From positions 186,001 through 250,000 of the forward strand of contig NW_012236520.1 of assembly GCF_000787575.1 (NCBI RefSeq): a DNA stretch of 64,000 nt, read 5' to 3'. The DNA is from Acytostelium subglobosum LB1. Lineage: Eukaryota > Evosea > Eumycetozoa > Acytosteliales > Acytosteliaceae. Positions 37,771 through 55,398 of the stretch are shown here, piece by piece. Made by a program: the position numbers and the translations under genes. Positions within the stretch are counted from its first letter, which is position 1; every line of letters begins with the position of its first letter. The notes under the pieces are model-generated. The model had not been told where the DNA came from and did no database searches. It saw only the letters and a list, made by a program, of their open reading frames with translations.

Positions 37771-40334
37771 GTTGTTGTTGCTGTTGGGTGATTGATTGCT
37801 GTTTTGTTGATTGATTGTTTGTTGGTTATTTGTTAATTGTATGTATGAATAAGTTAAGTTATTATTATAGTTGGACAAATTGTTTGAATGAAGGGGAATT
37901 CAAAGATTGTTGGAGAATTAATGATTGAAGGGCAGGGTCCTTTGAGTGTTTGTGATCGTCGATCTCAAGTGTGTGTGGTGCAAAGAGGGCTTAGCTCTTT
38001 TGAATGAAGAAGGAAGAATGATGCTAGGGTTGTGTGTGGGGTGAGAATATCTTCCTTGCTTGTTGGGTCTTTGTTGTTTGTTTGAGGAGGAAGTGGATGA
38101 GGAGGAGGAAGGGGAAGGTAAGAGGAGGGATGTTGTTGGATAAATCTATTGACAGGATGAATGGATGGTCAGAGTTGTTGATATTGATTGATTGGTTGGA
38201 TCAAAGTGAAGAGGTGCTCTTTGCTTTGGTATACGGGCTGCCCAGTGAGATATGTGATTGTGTATGTGTGTGTGGGTGTATAAATATATTATTATTGGAC
38301 AGGGCAATAAATCAACAAACAAACAATCAAAGAGACACAGTGATAATGGGTGATTGATTGCTTGATTGATTAAAGTTCAGTGTTGTGTGTGTGTTTGTGA
38401 TCGGGGTAGTGTGTGGTTTGTGATTAAAAAGGGGAGTCGGTATTGGGTGTGTGTACCTCTCGATGTATTTGTGAATGAGTGAGTAGGAAAGAGAGACAGT
38501 ATGTGTTACTGCTACCAACTACTACTACTGATTACTACTCTAACTCTACTACTGGTGATTGTATGGCCAGATTGTCCTTGTGTTGATTTTGGCACACGGA
38601 CGCGCATTGGTCAAACTAGAGACAATGATGGGCGCGCAGATGTACATCAGTTTGAAAAGGAACACAAACACAAACAGACAGGAGGAGAGATGACTGTTAT
38701 ATCTATTTTTGACAACGACATTGTTGATTTAGAGTAGGCCTCACTGAGGAGTTGAGTGATGGCATCACGCAAATATCAAAAATACACAAACACAATCAAT
38801 CAAAAAAAAAAAAAACTACCAAACACGTGTATTGACTGATGGGAGGTAGGACCACACAAGCTCCTTGTTTGTTTGGTTATGTGATCAAGAAGGAAGAAGT
38901 AGCAAACGCGAGAATGAGCACGCTTCCACACCTCACACTTACAATAATGTAACAGTGATGCTGCTGCATTTGAAATAAGCTCGAGATGTAATGTTGATGC
39001 GTATTTGATGGTGTACAAAGAATAGTGATTGAGTGAGAGGAGGGAGGTAGGTAGGGAACTGTTGGAATTGTTGTTCCTGGTCATTTTCACGTAAATGGAA
39101 TTACACACACACGCGCACGAAAGCACGAGTAGCAGTGCAACCCTCGAGTGTCCAATGAATGAATGACTCGTCAATCAGCTGATCTGGGACTGGTCCCACT
39201 CTTGTATGTTTGTGGACACTGATGATAAAAAACAAGAGAATGAATGATTGATGGATTGGCGAATGAACATGTATAGAGGAAGGACATTGTACAAAGGGAT
39301 AGGGACAGGCGGATAGGGGATAGGATAGGATGACTTACATAAATATAATATGTTACAGTGGCTTAAAGCGACTTAATAAATAGTATTAATAAATAGTGTA
39401 TAGTTTTGTTGGTTTTTTTTTGTTTGATGTAGTTGTTATATTATTGCATTATAACCTTCATCAAATTGGATAAATAAGTAATAAATAATAGATTATAGAT
39501 GATATATATCTTGTATTGATAGTTATCTTCTTTGCTGTTGCTGTTGATGTTGATGTTGTTGACCTTGTCTGTTTGTCTATATATGTCAATCAATGAATGA
39601 ATGCTTGATGATCTTGGTTGATATTACTCCTGTGTGTCGGGAGTTGTTTCAAACACTTTATACAACAAATAAAGAAGATGGGGTGGATATAAATAATATA
39701 AATATAAATAAATATATATATAACAAATAAATAAGTATAATGTAATTGAATAGGTGTGTGAGTGTGTGATGAGAGAGTAACCGACAAACTCTAGATTCAT
39801 TCATCAATGGACCAATCACACTCCTACAAACACAGAAACACACAAACACAGAAACACAAGAGTCATTCATCATCTCAAACAATCACCCCACTCGGGCAAA
39901 TCAGACAGACGGCTATGAAGTAGCGTGTGTGGTCCACCATTGTTGATTACATTTATGATGCCCCCTTTCAAGTATCGTTTCAAAAACAAAAGATATTATT
40001 ATCTGAAATAAAATTGTTTTGTTTTTATTTATGTTTTTTTTCCAGATCCAGCTTTTTCAAGATATTCATCAAATTGAAAAGGGTACCCAATTAGATACAT
40101 GATTGCGTATCATGCAATTGATTAATTAATGTTTGAATTGTTTGAGAAGACGAGTGAATCAAGCAAACAATCAATCAAACAAACAAAGAAGAAGTAATAA
40201 CTGGTCGATGGGCATGGCATCCATGCATTGGATGCCCCTTACTTACTCTGAGATGCAACGAATGATTGTGCAAATGGACTGGGAATGGATCGCGATCTTG
40301 ACAAATGGAAGGTGGAGGGAGGAGGAGGTGGAGT
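37771..40334. other. Long intergenic region (2.6 kb)
   Basis: By far the longest gene-free stretch in the window, lying upstream of the Hsp20-like-domain paralogue and downstream of the Ste20-type kinase. It contains (GT)n/(CA)n tracts (38264-38278, 38381-38396), an A13-type homopolymer near 38802-38814, a T-run near 39413 and AT-rich repeats at 39690-39735. Open frames up to ~120 codons exist on both strands, but all are low-complexity or repeat-derived. I see no tRNA and no known ncRNA motif. Confidence 0.5.
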
Positions 40335-41824
<1,490 letters not shown>

Positions 41825-42410
41825 GTGTGAACTAAAGTAGTTGTTATATATTTGATTGGATTGTTATATTAATGTATATATATATATGATATGATATGAT
41901 ATATGTTTTGTTATGTTGATTGTTGTGTCTATTCTATCTATCTATCTATCTATCTCTATGACACAGTGTGTATTGTTTTTGTAAAGATAGTTTGTTTGTT
42001 GTGTTTGAAATGAATGAATCGAGGTCCAACAATCACTTCCACACACACAACCAAATGAATTAATTTATCAAAATTTATTAATTAATCCCCAACACAAAAA
42101 GAGATAATGTATTATTATTGTTATGGACCATACTATATAAATGATTTTTTGATTGAAAGATTGATTAATAAACTATATATTCACTTACTTATCAAATAAC
42201 CAAATTGGAAAACTTAGAAGTGATTAAGACATCACATGGTATCATACCTTCTCCAGCCAAAACATGTAATCGTCAATCAATCAAACAAACATTCTACAAA
42301 CCAAGTTTGGAAAGTGATTGACCAAAGTAAAAGTCATGGATAAAATAAATGTAAATATAAATATTTTATAAAAGGTAATAATTAATAATAATAATAATAG
42401 AATGATAATA
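41825..42410. other. Intergenic between tandem minus-strand genes
   Basis: AT-rich promoter of the kinase gene and 3' flank of myoK. It includes ATATAT/GATAT repeats near 41875-41905 and a (CTAT)n microsatellite at 41932-41956. No gene is seen. Confidence 0.5.
41932..41956. repeat. (CTAT)n microsatellite
   Basis: About six tandem CTAT units upstream of the kinase gene. Confidence 0.8.
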
Positions 42411-45168
42411 TTATTGTATCAAACACTTTGGCTTGAGAGAATGCTTTCCAGCCTTTTGTTGAGCCAACTTCTCATTCTCCTTGTAGGCCTTGACACGCTC
42501 TTTGTATCCTTCGGGGTCCAGCTTTTGCATGAGCAGATCCTCCATGACAAAGATGGTCTCGGGACTCTTGACAAACACCTTGGTCTTGCCCTCCTCAAAC
42601 TCGTCGGCGGGGATGTCCTTGGTGGCGCGCATCAACTGGTCGACAAACTCGGGGATCGTGCGGGGTGGCGCGTCAAACATCTTGCCAAAGCGATCCAAGA
42701 ACACGTTCTTGTAGTGGCGGTAGGCATAGCCGGCACGCTTCACCTTGATGTTCTCGAGCAGACCCAGGTACTTGACCTGATGCTCGACACGCGACGTCAC
42801 AAAGTTCATCGGCTGCTTCTTGTCGTTGGGCTTGATGCAACGGATGTAGTGCGGCGTGCACGACGAGAGACGCTGCACGAGGTAGTTGGCCGACTGGCGG
42901 ATCTTGAACGACGCGGTCGTGGGCGCCTGCTTGTTGTCCATCATGTCCTCGGGGAACAGGCCAGAGATGAATGGGTAGGTTGACGTCTGCATGCAGCACA
43001 CGATCGACGCGTACAAGTTGTCGTTGTTCTTGAAGCAGAACTCCTCGATGTTGTAGGTGACGTCACCGGCATAATGCTTGATCGTGAACTCGTCGTGGTT
43101 CGAGATGACGAGATGTGGATGTTGGATTGACACGGCCAGCTTCTCCATGAACTTGACGTCGGCGGTGGCCGAGTCGACGGCGTGCACAGTCTTGCACACG
43201 TCGTCCAGCACACGCATGATGCCTGGTGGCTTGTTGCCCTCGATCAGGTCGCAAACAATCTTGTTGTCAAAGAAGTTGATGTCCTTCCACTTCATGCCCT
43301 CGTCGTGGTACTCGCGCTGCTCGCCACGCACCGTGAGGTCGATGAAGATCTGCTGCAGACGCTCATTGACGTAGTTGATGCAGAACTGTTCGAATGAGTT
43401 GCGCTCAAACACCTCAAAACCGTAGATGTCCAACACACCAATCACCTTGCTCTGGCCGTGGAACTGCATGGCCGTGTTGATGCGCGCCACGATGAAGTCA
43501 AACACACGGTCGTACAGCGTCTTGGCCAGGGCGTCTCTCAGACTTGCTGCCTGGTCGGGGTTCTGTGGCACAGCGTACTGTGTGTGGCGGACTGAACCCG
43601 TCTGGATCTGGCGATGGTTGAGCGACTGGCCCAGGAACTGGGGGTCACAGCCCAGCAATGTGGCGGCCCACTGCAGAGGGTTGGTGTCGACGACCTCGGC
43701 GGGTGGCTCACCCTGGAAACGGATGTTACCAACGTGCAGGATGGCAGCGAGGATTCTGAAGATCTCGGTTTGCTCGTCACGTGTGATGGCCACAGTGTCC
43801 ATGGCCTTTTGCACGTCGCGGAACTCGGCAGCATCGTCCACGTCCTCGATCGTTGTGCACTTGGACTGCGAGAGGTAGTAGAAGGCGCTGGCGTCGGTCA
43901 GGCCCCAATCGCTCTTGAGCTGAGGGTCCAGGCCGGCTAGCAGCTGGTAGAAGATGTGGAAGTTACGCTCGCCCTTTTGCTGGAACGTCACTCTGGTCTT
44001 CTCAAGCAAGAAGGTGGAGATCACACCACCGACGGGTGCGTTGTTGTCGCTGAACTGAATCTCCAAGTACTTGCCAAAACGCGAGGAGTTGTCGTTTCTC
44101 ACGGTCTTGGCATTGCCAATGGCCTCCATCAATGGGTTGCTGTCTAGAATCACACGCTTGATGTGCTCGACATCGATGTTGCCACCGCTGCGACCACCGC
44201 CGCCGCCACCTGAGGGGTTGATTCTGGGTGGTGGAGCACCACCGCGACCGCCACCTCTTGATGGGGGTCCGCCACGGCCTCGGCCTGGTGGGGGCACAAC
44301 CGATCTGGCTGGTGGGCTGTAGGAGTCGTCACCGTCGCCACCGCCGCTGGGCATGGGACGAGGTGCGCCTGGGGCAGGTGGACGGGCGCCACCAACAGGG
44401 GGTGGTGGGCCACGTTGACCGCCTCCTCCAACAGGTGCGGGTGGTCCTCTTGGAGGCGGAGCGCCAACGCGAGGGGGTGGAGCACCTCCACGACCGGGGG
44501 GAGCGCCGCCACGACCTGGAGGAGCGCCTCCACGGCCGGGCATTGGCATACCCATGCCACGACCGCCTGGCATCATTCCTGGAAGTGCGCGGCCGCGGCC
44601 GGGCATTGGTTGGTCCTCATCGGCGCCACCATCGTACTGGGGCATACCGTTGCCGCCTCCGCCGCCACCCATCACGGCGCCATAACTGTTGTTTGGACTG
44701 ACTGCTGTGACGTACTGTAGGATGAGCTTGGCCGACACTGTCTTTCCAGCGCCCGACTCACCACTAATAATTACACACTGTGATTCATTATCGTCGACCA
44801 ATCGTCTGTAAGCTCTCTCAGCCAACTGAAAGATATGTGGAGAGGCGTCTCCTCCTGACGCGTTTTGGTACATCTATAATCATTCCAGAGAGTGTGGGTG
44901 GAGGGTTGGCGCGTTAGACATCGTCCGCGCAAACATCCTATCACGTGACATTCAATTCCACTCCATTCCAATCATTCATTACCTTTATAAACTCTGGACC
45001 TGTGATTGGGAGTTGTTTGTAGGGATTGACAGCGACCAACACTTCACCAATGTTGGTGTAGATGAGCTCTCTGTCGAACCTGGCACCGATCTGGTTGGTA
45101 ACCTCACCATTGGATGGTGATGATACCAGCACCAGATCATCGACACCTGATGAGAATAGACGGAACAT
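42411..45168 (-). CDS. myoK: Myosin K: tail-less class I-like myosin with loop-1 GPR insertion and CaaX box
   Basis: Actin motor of the cell cortex and phagocytic cups. Exons 45168-44983 and 44873-42411 give 882 aa. The motor has the P-loop GESGAGKT (residues 100-107), switch I region NDNSSRFGKYLE, switch II DIYGFEVFERNSFEQFCINYVNERLQQ and the actin-binding HYIRCIKPND region. Between P-loop helix and switch I, in surface loop 1, sits a Gly/Pro/Arg-rich insertion of about 170 residues (~122-293, many PGRGGAPP units), the hallmark of MyoK; in D. discoideum that insertion binds actin and profilin. The TEDS-rule residue, 16 before DALAK, is Thr493, so activation by PAK/Ste20-type phosphorylation is expected. 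There is no IQ-plus-tail region. The protein ends after the motor with KPKCLIQ, a CaaX box for prenylation. All these traits agree with MyoK. Confidence 0.97.
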
Positions 45169-46089
45169 ATTATTATTATTACTTTATATTACTTTGGTTG
45201 GAAGTCTGTCTATTTGTGTTTGATTGTTTGATTGTGTTGTTGATTGATTGATGTTGATTGATTGATTGAAGGGGCTTTTAAAATTACAAAGAAAAGGGTA
45301 GTGACGCTGATGATGGAGTGTGTATTATACAATGGGCGTGATGCTACTGTAGTTCGCTGTTGTTGTGGTTGTTGCTCAGGCCTTAATAAATAAGTGATAT
45401 AATGGAGATATATAAATATATATATTCGTCGTTGGTCACACAAATGTTAAGAATAGAATGATTGATTGAATGAATGAATGAATGACAGTTGGACAGACGG
45501 CACTGATTGGAGGACAAACAAACAACTTGCCACCAAAACGAGTGTTGTGTATGTAGGTATGTATTATTATTGATGGGTAGCTTGCCCACCAAACACACCA
45601 ACACCTCGATGTGGAAGGTCAAAGAATTGATCAGCTTTGGTTGTGGTTTGATTAAGTGATTGCTACAGCATTTTATTTGAATTAATGGTCATTCCACCAT
45701 GAATCTTGGGTTTCAAACTTAATCAAAAGTGGTTCATGAGTGAGTGGTCATCTGATGGATGGCTTTTGCCAAATGATTTGTGTAAATCAATTATGTCATT
45801 CATTCTCTCTCTTAATCAATCATCATATCTTGGTCTTTAGGACTATTCCCTCATGTTCATACTTGTACCAGACTGGACTGGCAATGGACTGGAGTGGAGT
45901 GGACTGGAATGTTAACGGACATGAACGGACTTGCCTGAATGATCGACAGACTTACTGATTGATTGATTGATTGATTGAATGAATAAGTGGATGGAATAGT
46001 TCCATGTTACACACATGTAATTATATATCAAGAGATACGGAGCGGACATGTTTGGAGGCATACTAATACAGCATCAACTTTATAAAATA
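45169..46089. other. Intergenic between tandem minus-strand genes
   Basis: Promoter of myoK and 3' flank of the Roco kinase gene. It has TTGATTGA-type and GAAT repeats (45225-45265, 45460-45485, 45955-45980) and a short TGGACTGGA-rich segment near 45868-45910. No supported gene. Confidence 0.5.
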
Positions 46090-50441
<4,352 letters not shown>

Positions 50442-50751
50442 TTGTATGTGTATGATTGAGTGAATGAGTTTAGTGAAGGTATTTTTAAGTATGTACGTAT
50501 GTATGTATTTATGATTGAATGTTTGTATCTATCTTTGAGTTGTCCGTTGGAGTTGAAAGGCAGAGTGAATGTAAGGAGGAATGATGCAATGATGCGACTC
50601 CTCATTCCCTGTTAGAACTTTACAAGGAGGGATGGTTACGTGATGGATTTCGCAGTCTTTGCTGCAATGTCTCAGTGCCACTGACTGACCTGAATGCCTG
50701 ATTGAATGCCTCATCAATCACCCCCGATGATAGGCCGAGGCCCCCCCCCCC

Positions 50752-50851
50752 NNNNNNNNNNNNNNNNNNNNNNNNNNNNNNNNNNNNNNNNNNNNNNNNN
50801 NNNNNNNNNNNNNNNNNNNNNNNNNNNNNNNNNNNNNNNNNNNNNNNNNNN
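50752..50851. other. Assembly gap of exactly 100 N between C homopolymers
   Basis: The gap is preceded by eleven C and followed by six C. The round length marks a gap of unknown true size, probably caused by failure to sequence through a G/C homopolymer. Confidence 0.97.
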
Positions 50852-51052
50852 CCCCCCGCACACCTAAAATTTAGCTCAAAGGCCTTTGTCAACCTGATTG
50901 GCTAAGTTTGCCACCCCCACTCAAACTGAGCAGGATAATACCCAAGGCGAGCGCGAATGGTCCACCCAAATTTAAACTCAGTCTGATTTGCGTGGAGCAC
51001 TCGATGGATGATGGTTTTTGTTTCTTTGTGACCAACAACTTCTAACTATTGT

Positions 51053-51260
51053 TTAAATTTGTGTCATCATAAACACAGCTTCAGAGTTTGTTGTTGATGT
51101 TGTTGTTGTTGTTGCCGATGCAAAGGAGAGGAGATTTAACGAATGGGTGGGTCTGTATCACACTTGGTGTGGCATCAAAAGAGTTTAAACACATCACATG
51201 ATGATCGTACCTAATTTGATTGGATCGGTTCATCAAACCAAACAGCTCTTTCAAACTCAT
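51053..51260 (-). CDS. Possible small spliced gene encoding a 49-aa protein
   Basis: An ATG at 51258-51260 opens MSLKELFGLMNRSNQI. A donor (GTACGA) follows at 51210 and an acceptor (GATACAG) ends at 51153. The 58-nt intron is AT-rich, and splicing keeps the phase, joining to a Thr-rich tail with stop at 51053-51055, 49 aa in all. Unspliced, the frame would also stay open for 59 codons. The region directly upstream is AT-rich with CAAACAAA repeats, as before other starts here. No family is recognised, so this could be chance. Confidence 0.3.
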
Positions 51261-51741
51261 TAATCGTCGCTGAATACTGTATAAATAGCTCGAACTATTA
51301 TAATATCTTTTGGTTTGAATAAGGTTTGTTGTGGTTTTATGATTAGGGTGATGATTAATTAGAGGTAATTGATAGTTTGATTGTTTGTTTGTTTGTTTGA
51401 TTGTTATACACTTAGAGTAATATAAATATATATAAACATACAAATTGATGAGATGTTGTTCATATGATTGTCTTGTTTGTGATTGTGTAATTTTGAATTA
51501 AAATGGTACAAGACTGACCAGATTGGGTCCAATGGGGCGGACCACAAAGATATTTCTTTTTGATCAAAAATATCATCACAGATTGTTAACCATCTTAAGA
51601 TGGAGGCGACAAGTTGTTTAAAGGACGCACAATTGTATCGTATCTACCTTCGTACACCATTCACAATACAATCGTACTAAACAATATTATTGTATTATTT
51701 CATACAAATAACAATCTAATCTATTAATCAATCAATCAACG

Positions 51742-52381
51742 ATGATGATCAAAATCATAATTGCAATTACTCTGTTGGTGGCTCTCTCCAATGCTGCCGG
51801 ACCTGTTGTACCATTTGCCTATCCACTCTACAAACAGGTATGATCCTTGATCACTCCTCCTCACACACACACACAAACACTGGAACTATTCCACTAACCA
51901 CTATCAATCAAACAAACAAACACAGTGTGACCCAAGGTGGGGCAATGATATCATTGAGACCACAACTGTATGTGATGTAGGTTGTTTGATGAGTTCAATC
52001 TCGATGGCCATTGCTGGTCATGGTATTGAGATCGATGGACAGTCATCAAACCCTGGCACCTTGAACTCTTGGCTCAAGTCAAATGGTGGCTACACCTCTG
52101 GTAACGATTTGATCGAGAGTGTTGTGCCAGGCATCTCATCGGACATCAAGTGGGACGGCCCCCTGCTCAATGGCACGGCACTCTCTATGGATGACATCAA
52201 GAACCTGCTCAACAAGAAGGACATGATCGTCATACTCAACGTTGACAATGGTGGACACTTTGTCCTGGCCACTGGCTACGACAGTGGTGACACCAAGATC
52301 TACGTCAACGACCCAGGTTTCTCCAGACTCTACTATGAGTACAACACTGTTGTCGGTTACAGATTGTTCCAAATGCAATAA
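51742..52381 (+). CDS. Secreted C39-like (papain-fold) cysteine peptidase domain protein
   Basis: Exons 51742-51837 and 51926-52381 give 183 aa. Exon 1 encodes a signal peptide (MMIKIIIAITLLVALSNAAG) and a short mature start. The rest is one small Peptidase_C39-like domain. The likely catalytic Cys is Cys52 in VCDVGCLMSSISMAI. The His is His143 in GGHFVLATGYD, and the third residue is Asp161 in IYVNDPG. This Cys...GGHFV...NDPG spacing is typical of the C39_2 family found widely in bacteria and some amoebae. Secretion or delivery to phagosomes is expected; the substrate is unknown. The domain is otherwise mostly bacterial, so transfer from bacterial prey long ago is possible, although it now has an intron and host-like flanks. 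Confidence 0.85.
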
Positions 52382-52514
52382 ACAATTGATAGAGTGTATA
52401 CTTTGGAATCATTCCAATCAATCATTCCAATCAATCAATCAATGTTATGTTTTTGAGTAACTATGGCTTTGATTTATTTTCTTTGGAAGGTTGCAGTCCA
52501 CCATTGTGGGACGC

Positions 52515-53655
52515 TTAGTATCCTCCACGACCACGGCCACCTCCACGGCCACCACCAAAACCACCTCNGCGGCCACCACCACGGCCACCACCGCCAAAGC
52601 TGCTTCCACCACGGCCACCGCCGCCGCCTCCACGGCCACCACCAAAGCTGCCACCACGGCCGCCACCGCCAAAGCTGCCACCACGTCCACCTCTTCCTCT
52701 TGGTGCACCACCACGAGCGCCACCGCGACCGCCAGCAGACTTGAATCCAGTCTTGGCCTGAGCAACCTTTCTGTTTAAGTTGATTGATTGATTGATCAAT
52801 GTTAGTATACTGGGTGATGATGATGGTTGTGATTGATCACATGTTTGTGTGCTCCATGATTATAGGATGACATACGGCTTAGGCTCTTCGATAAATGTCC
52901 TCAGTGGCAACAGTGAGTATGGATCACAGTAAATCTTGTCGTCTACCTTGAAGGTCGATGCTTGGACACCAGTGTCCAATTTAACGTTGAAAAACTATAT
53001 ATATCGAGTTGATTGATTGATTGGTCGATCATATGATTGATGATTGATGGATTGGAGTTGATAGAGATTTGGTCAGCATGGTGGTCTTGGTCCTGGTCCT
53101 TGGTGTCCAATCACATGATTGATCGCGATCCATTCATGAACCTGTTGCTGTGCCAGTCTGCAAGATACTTACGACTTTATCGATTGGACCAAAGATCTCG
53201 TCGACTTGACCCAACCTTCTGTTGGTTCTCTGTGAACACCCGGCAGTTGACCTTTGGAATATCACTATGAGTAAATCCTCAAAACGATGGTCTCTTCGCT
53301 TGGATGTGTGAATGCTCCAAGCCTCTATATATCCTTTGATTCGATTGTATGTGTCAGTCATTATTATCCCGTGAATGTGATGTGAAGTCGCGGCATCTGT
53401 CCTCCTCCAAAGTGTCTATCTTTGTGCTGTGCTGTGCCGTTGAAATGAATGAATGTATGATGATTCCTTACCAATGACAGTATCTGGGATGGCATCTCTG
53501 TCACGGGGGGCACCGCCGCCATATCCGCCACGACCACCACCGCCAAAGCTGCCGCCACGGCCTCCGCCAAAGCTGCCACCACGGCCACCGCCGCGTCCGC
53601 CTCTGTCACCGCCTCCAAAGCTACCTCCTCTTCCTCCTCTTCCGTATGATGACAT
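52515..53655 (-). CDS. gar1: H/ACA snoRNP protein GAR1
   Basis: Nucleolar protein of pseudouridylating H/ACA RNPs. Exons 53655-53472, 53324-53173, 52994-52876 and 52770-52515. The N- and C-termini are Gly/Arg-rich domains (GRGGSFGGG units), as usual for GAR1. The core appears as PDTVI, GAFTHPSEETIVLR, SDIPKVNCRVFTENQQKV, QVDEIFGPIDKV (exon 2), FFNVKLDTGVQASTF (exon 3) and LPLRTFIEEPKPKVAQAKTG. Within exon 2 these blocks lie in three different frames, each shift fitting one surplus base (near 53321, 53267 and 53210-53212). Leaving out three bases makes exon 2 149 nt, restores phase with both neighbours and gives 235 aa, so sequencing error is likelier than decay. An N at 52568 lies in the C-terminal GAR domain and is a real position there, since the frame is kept. 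Confidence 0.92.
52568..52568. other. Single ambiguous base (N) within a codon
   Basis: Lone N in the Gly/Arg-rich C-terminus of GAR1, in codon NGA between Arg and Gly codons. Unlike the other two lone N characters in the window, it must be counted to keep the frame. Confidence 0.8.
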
Positions 53656-54566
53656 GTCTGTGTGCTTGGTTTAAAATAATGTAAATATAATATAATATAT
53701 ATCTATCTATTACAACAAGCTTTTTAGAGTTGGTGGTGGATGATGGATGATTCTCGCTTTCGACTCACTCATCAAAAGTAATTACTTCGTCTCGTCGTGC
53801 TCGTTTGGACTTGTTAACAAAAATTAAAAAATATTCATTCATGTGAGAGTGTGGAAAGCGAGTCCCGCACACTGGTTGATGATTAAGGTCAATCCAAATG
53901 GTAACGTTGCTTCACTTGATCAATGATCTGGACTATCTTTGAATGTTTGGATGTGAGTTGAGTACAACTTTTGTTGTTTGTTCAAGAAGTAGTACTTGGT
54001 CTATATATATATATCTACAACAATAACTTTGAGATTTTCGCAATTCCAATCAACAACTCTGATCATACTTGAATGGTAACTGATCAATCACAGACTGGAA
54101 TAATCATTGAACACAAAACCAACCAATAATAATAATAACACTACCAAATATATACCTCAATAATAATAATAATAACATCTCTCTAGTATTGATCAATCAA
54201 TTCAAATCAATTTCAAAAAAGGACAATTTGGAGTCAATCAAATAACTTGGGTATCTTTGGCAAAGGGTGGGTCGTCTTCACTCACTTTGAATTTATTACT
54301 AAAACAGTGAAACAAACCCACCAAACTTATGTTGTGTGTATGGAAGATCTGACTGTGAGTGTGTGGGGGTTTGGAGATGAAGGCATGCTGTGAAGACAAG
54401 ACATCGCATCCTATCATCCCTCCTCCCTACTCCCTCCCTTCCTCTATTTATTTAATCTAGAATCTCCACTTTATTATCTTTATTTAATTGTATACATAGT
54501 TGTAATTATAGAATCTTTATTACTTTACCACCCACCCATTAACATTATAAATAACATCTAAGAAGA
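53656..54566. other. Intergenic, divergent promoter region
   Basis: Between the GAR1 start (minus) and the SH3BGRL-like gene (plus). AT-rich, with ATAAT repeats near 54127-54177 and a CCCTCCTCCC-type pyrimidine stretch near 54417-54445. No gene is seen. Confidence 0.5.
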
Positions 54567-55057
54567 ATGACTCTCAAGGTTGATTTGTTCACATCATCTG
54601 CCACCGGCATGCTGAAGATCAAGAAGGATCAAAGTGCACTTAAGACTCTTTTGGAGGCCAAGGGCATCAAGTACAATGGTATGTTTAGTGTGAATTGGTT
54701 GATTGATTGATCTTCATAGATTGATTGAAATTGAATGCATGTTCACTTACAAACGTCATCTCTCTCCTAAATGCACAGAGTACGATGTCGCCTCTGACAC
54801 TGAGAAGAGATTGTGGATGAAGGAGACAAGTGGAAAGACTGAGTTGCCACAGGTAACTATACTAGTTGGATGATGACCAGTCAGCTTGGGCAGACCCATG
54901 TTGTACAACATTATACTAATTCCTCATTCCTCGCCCGCCCCTTACTCACTCACTTTCTCACTTACACTAGTTGTTCGTCAATGACAAGTTTGTTGGCAAC
55001 TACGACGATCTCCAGGAGCTTGAGGAGGGTGGAATGTTCATGGACCTCTTCAAATAA
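54567..55057 (+). CDS. SH3BGRL-like small thioredoxin-fold protein
   Basis: Three short exons, 54567-54678, 54779-54852 and 54971-55057, give 90 aa, the usual length of the SH3BGRL family. The protein reads MTLKVDLFTSSATGMLKIKK at the start, then a helix, EYDVASDTEKRLWMKE (human DIAANEENRKWMRE), TELPQLFVND (the cis-Pro region of the thioredoxin fold) and NYDDLQELEEGGMFMDLFK at the end. Glutaredoxin-type CxxC is absent, as in SH3BGRL, so it is probably a binding module with no redox activity. All three exons are too short to be noticed alone. Their phases and the match along the family's length make the model reliable. Confidence 0.9.
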
Positions 55058-55398
55058 ACAGCACGCGTAGATCTGGATCACTCTCTTATCTCACTGCCAT
55101 AATCATAACCAAATCAGACTCATCGTTGTCATCATCATTATAATCATCGAAATATCGACGTTGGATTAGCTGATTACATTCTTACTCTTCTGGTTTTATT
55201 ACATCACTGCTACCCTGCTACTGTTGCGTCGACGGCAGGTAGTTCAGTCCACTCCAATCATTCCCTATTGGAGTGACTTATGGTACATATACTTCAGCTT
55301 GTCTTGAACCGGCTTTGGATGATAAATAATAATAATAATTAATGTTGTTGGATGTTGGATGTTTGGATTTTTGATTGATGGATGATGATAACGGATGC

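Larger units (their letters stand above)
50442..51741. other. Intergenic with an assembly gap
   Basis: 5' flanks of the Roco gene (minus) and the C39-like peptidase gene (plus). It contains a 100-base N gap, a possible small spliced gene (51053-51260) and otherwise AT-rich sequence. Any gene hidden in the gap cannot be judged. Confidence 0.5.

Noticed and set aside
37771-37878. Upstream extension of the Hsp20-like-domain paralogue
   Set aside because: The frame is open, but the only codon that could start it is TTG; the first ATG is at 37770.
38034-38357. Open frame of 107 codons in the long intergenic region
   Set aside because: Repeat-rich, with Cys/Val runs from GTGT sequence and no start context or homology that I can see.
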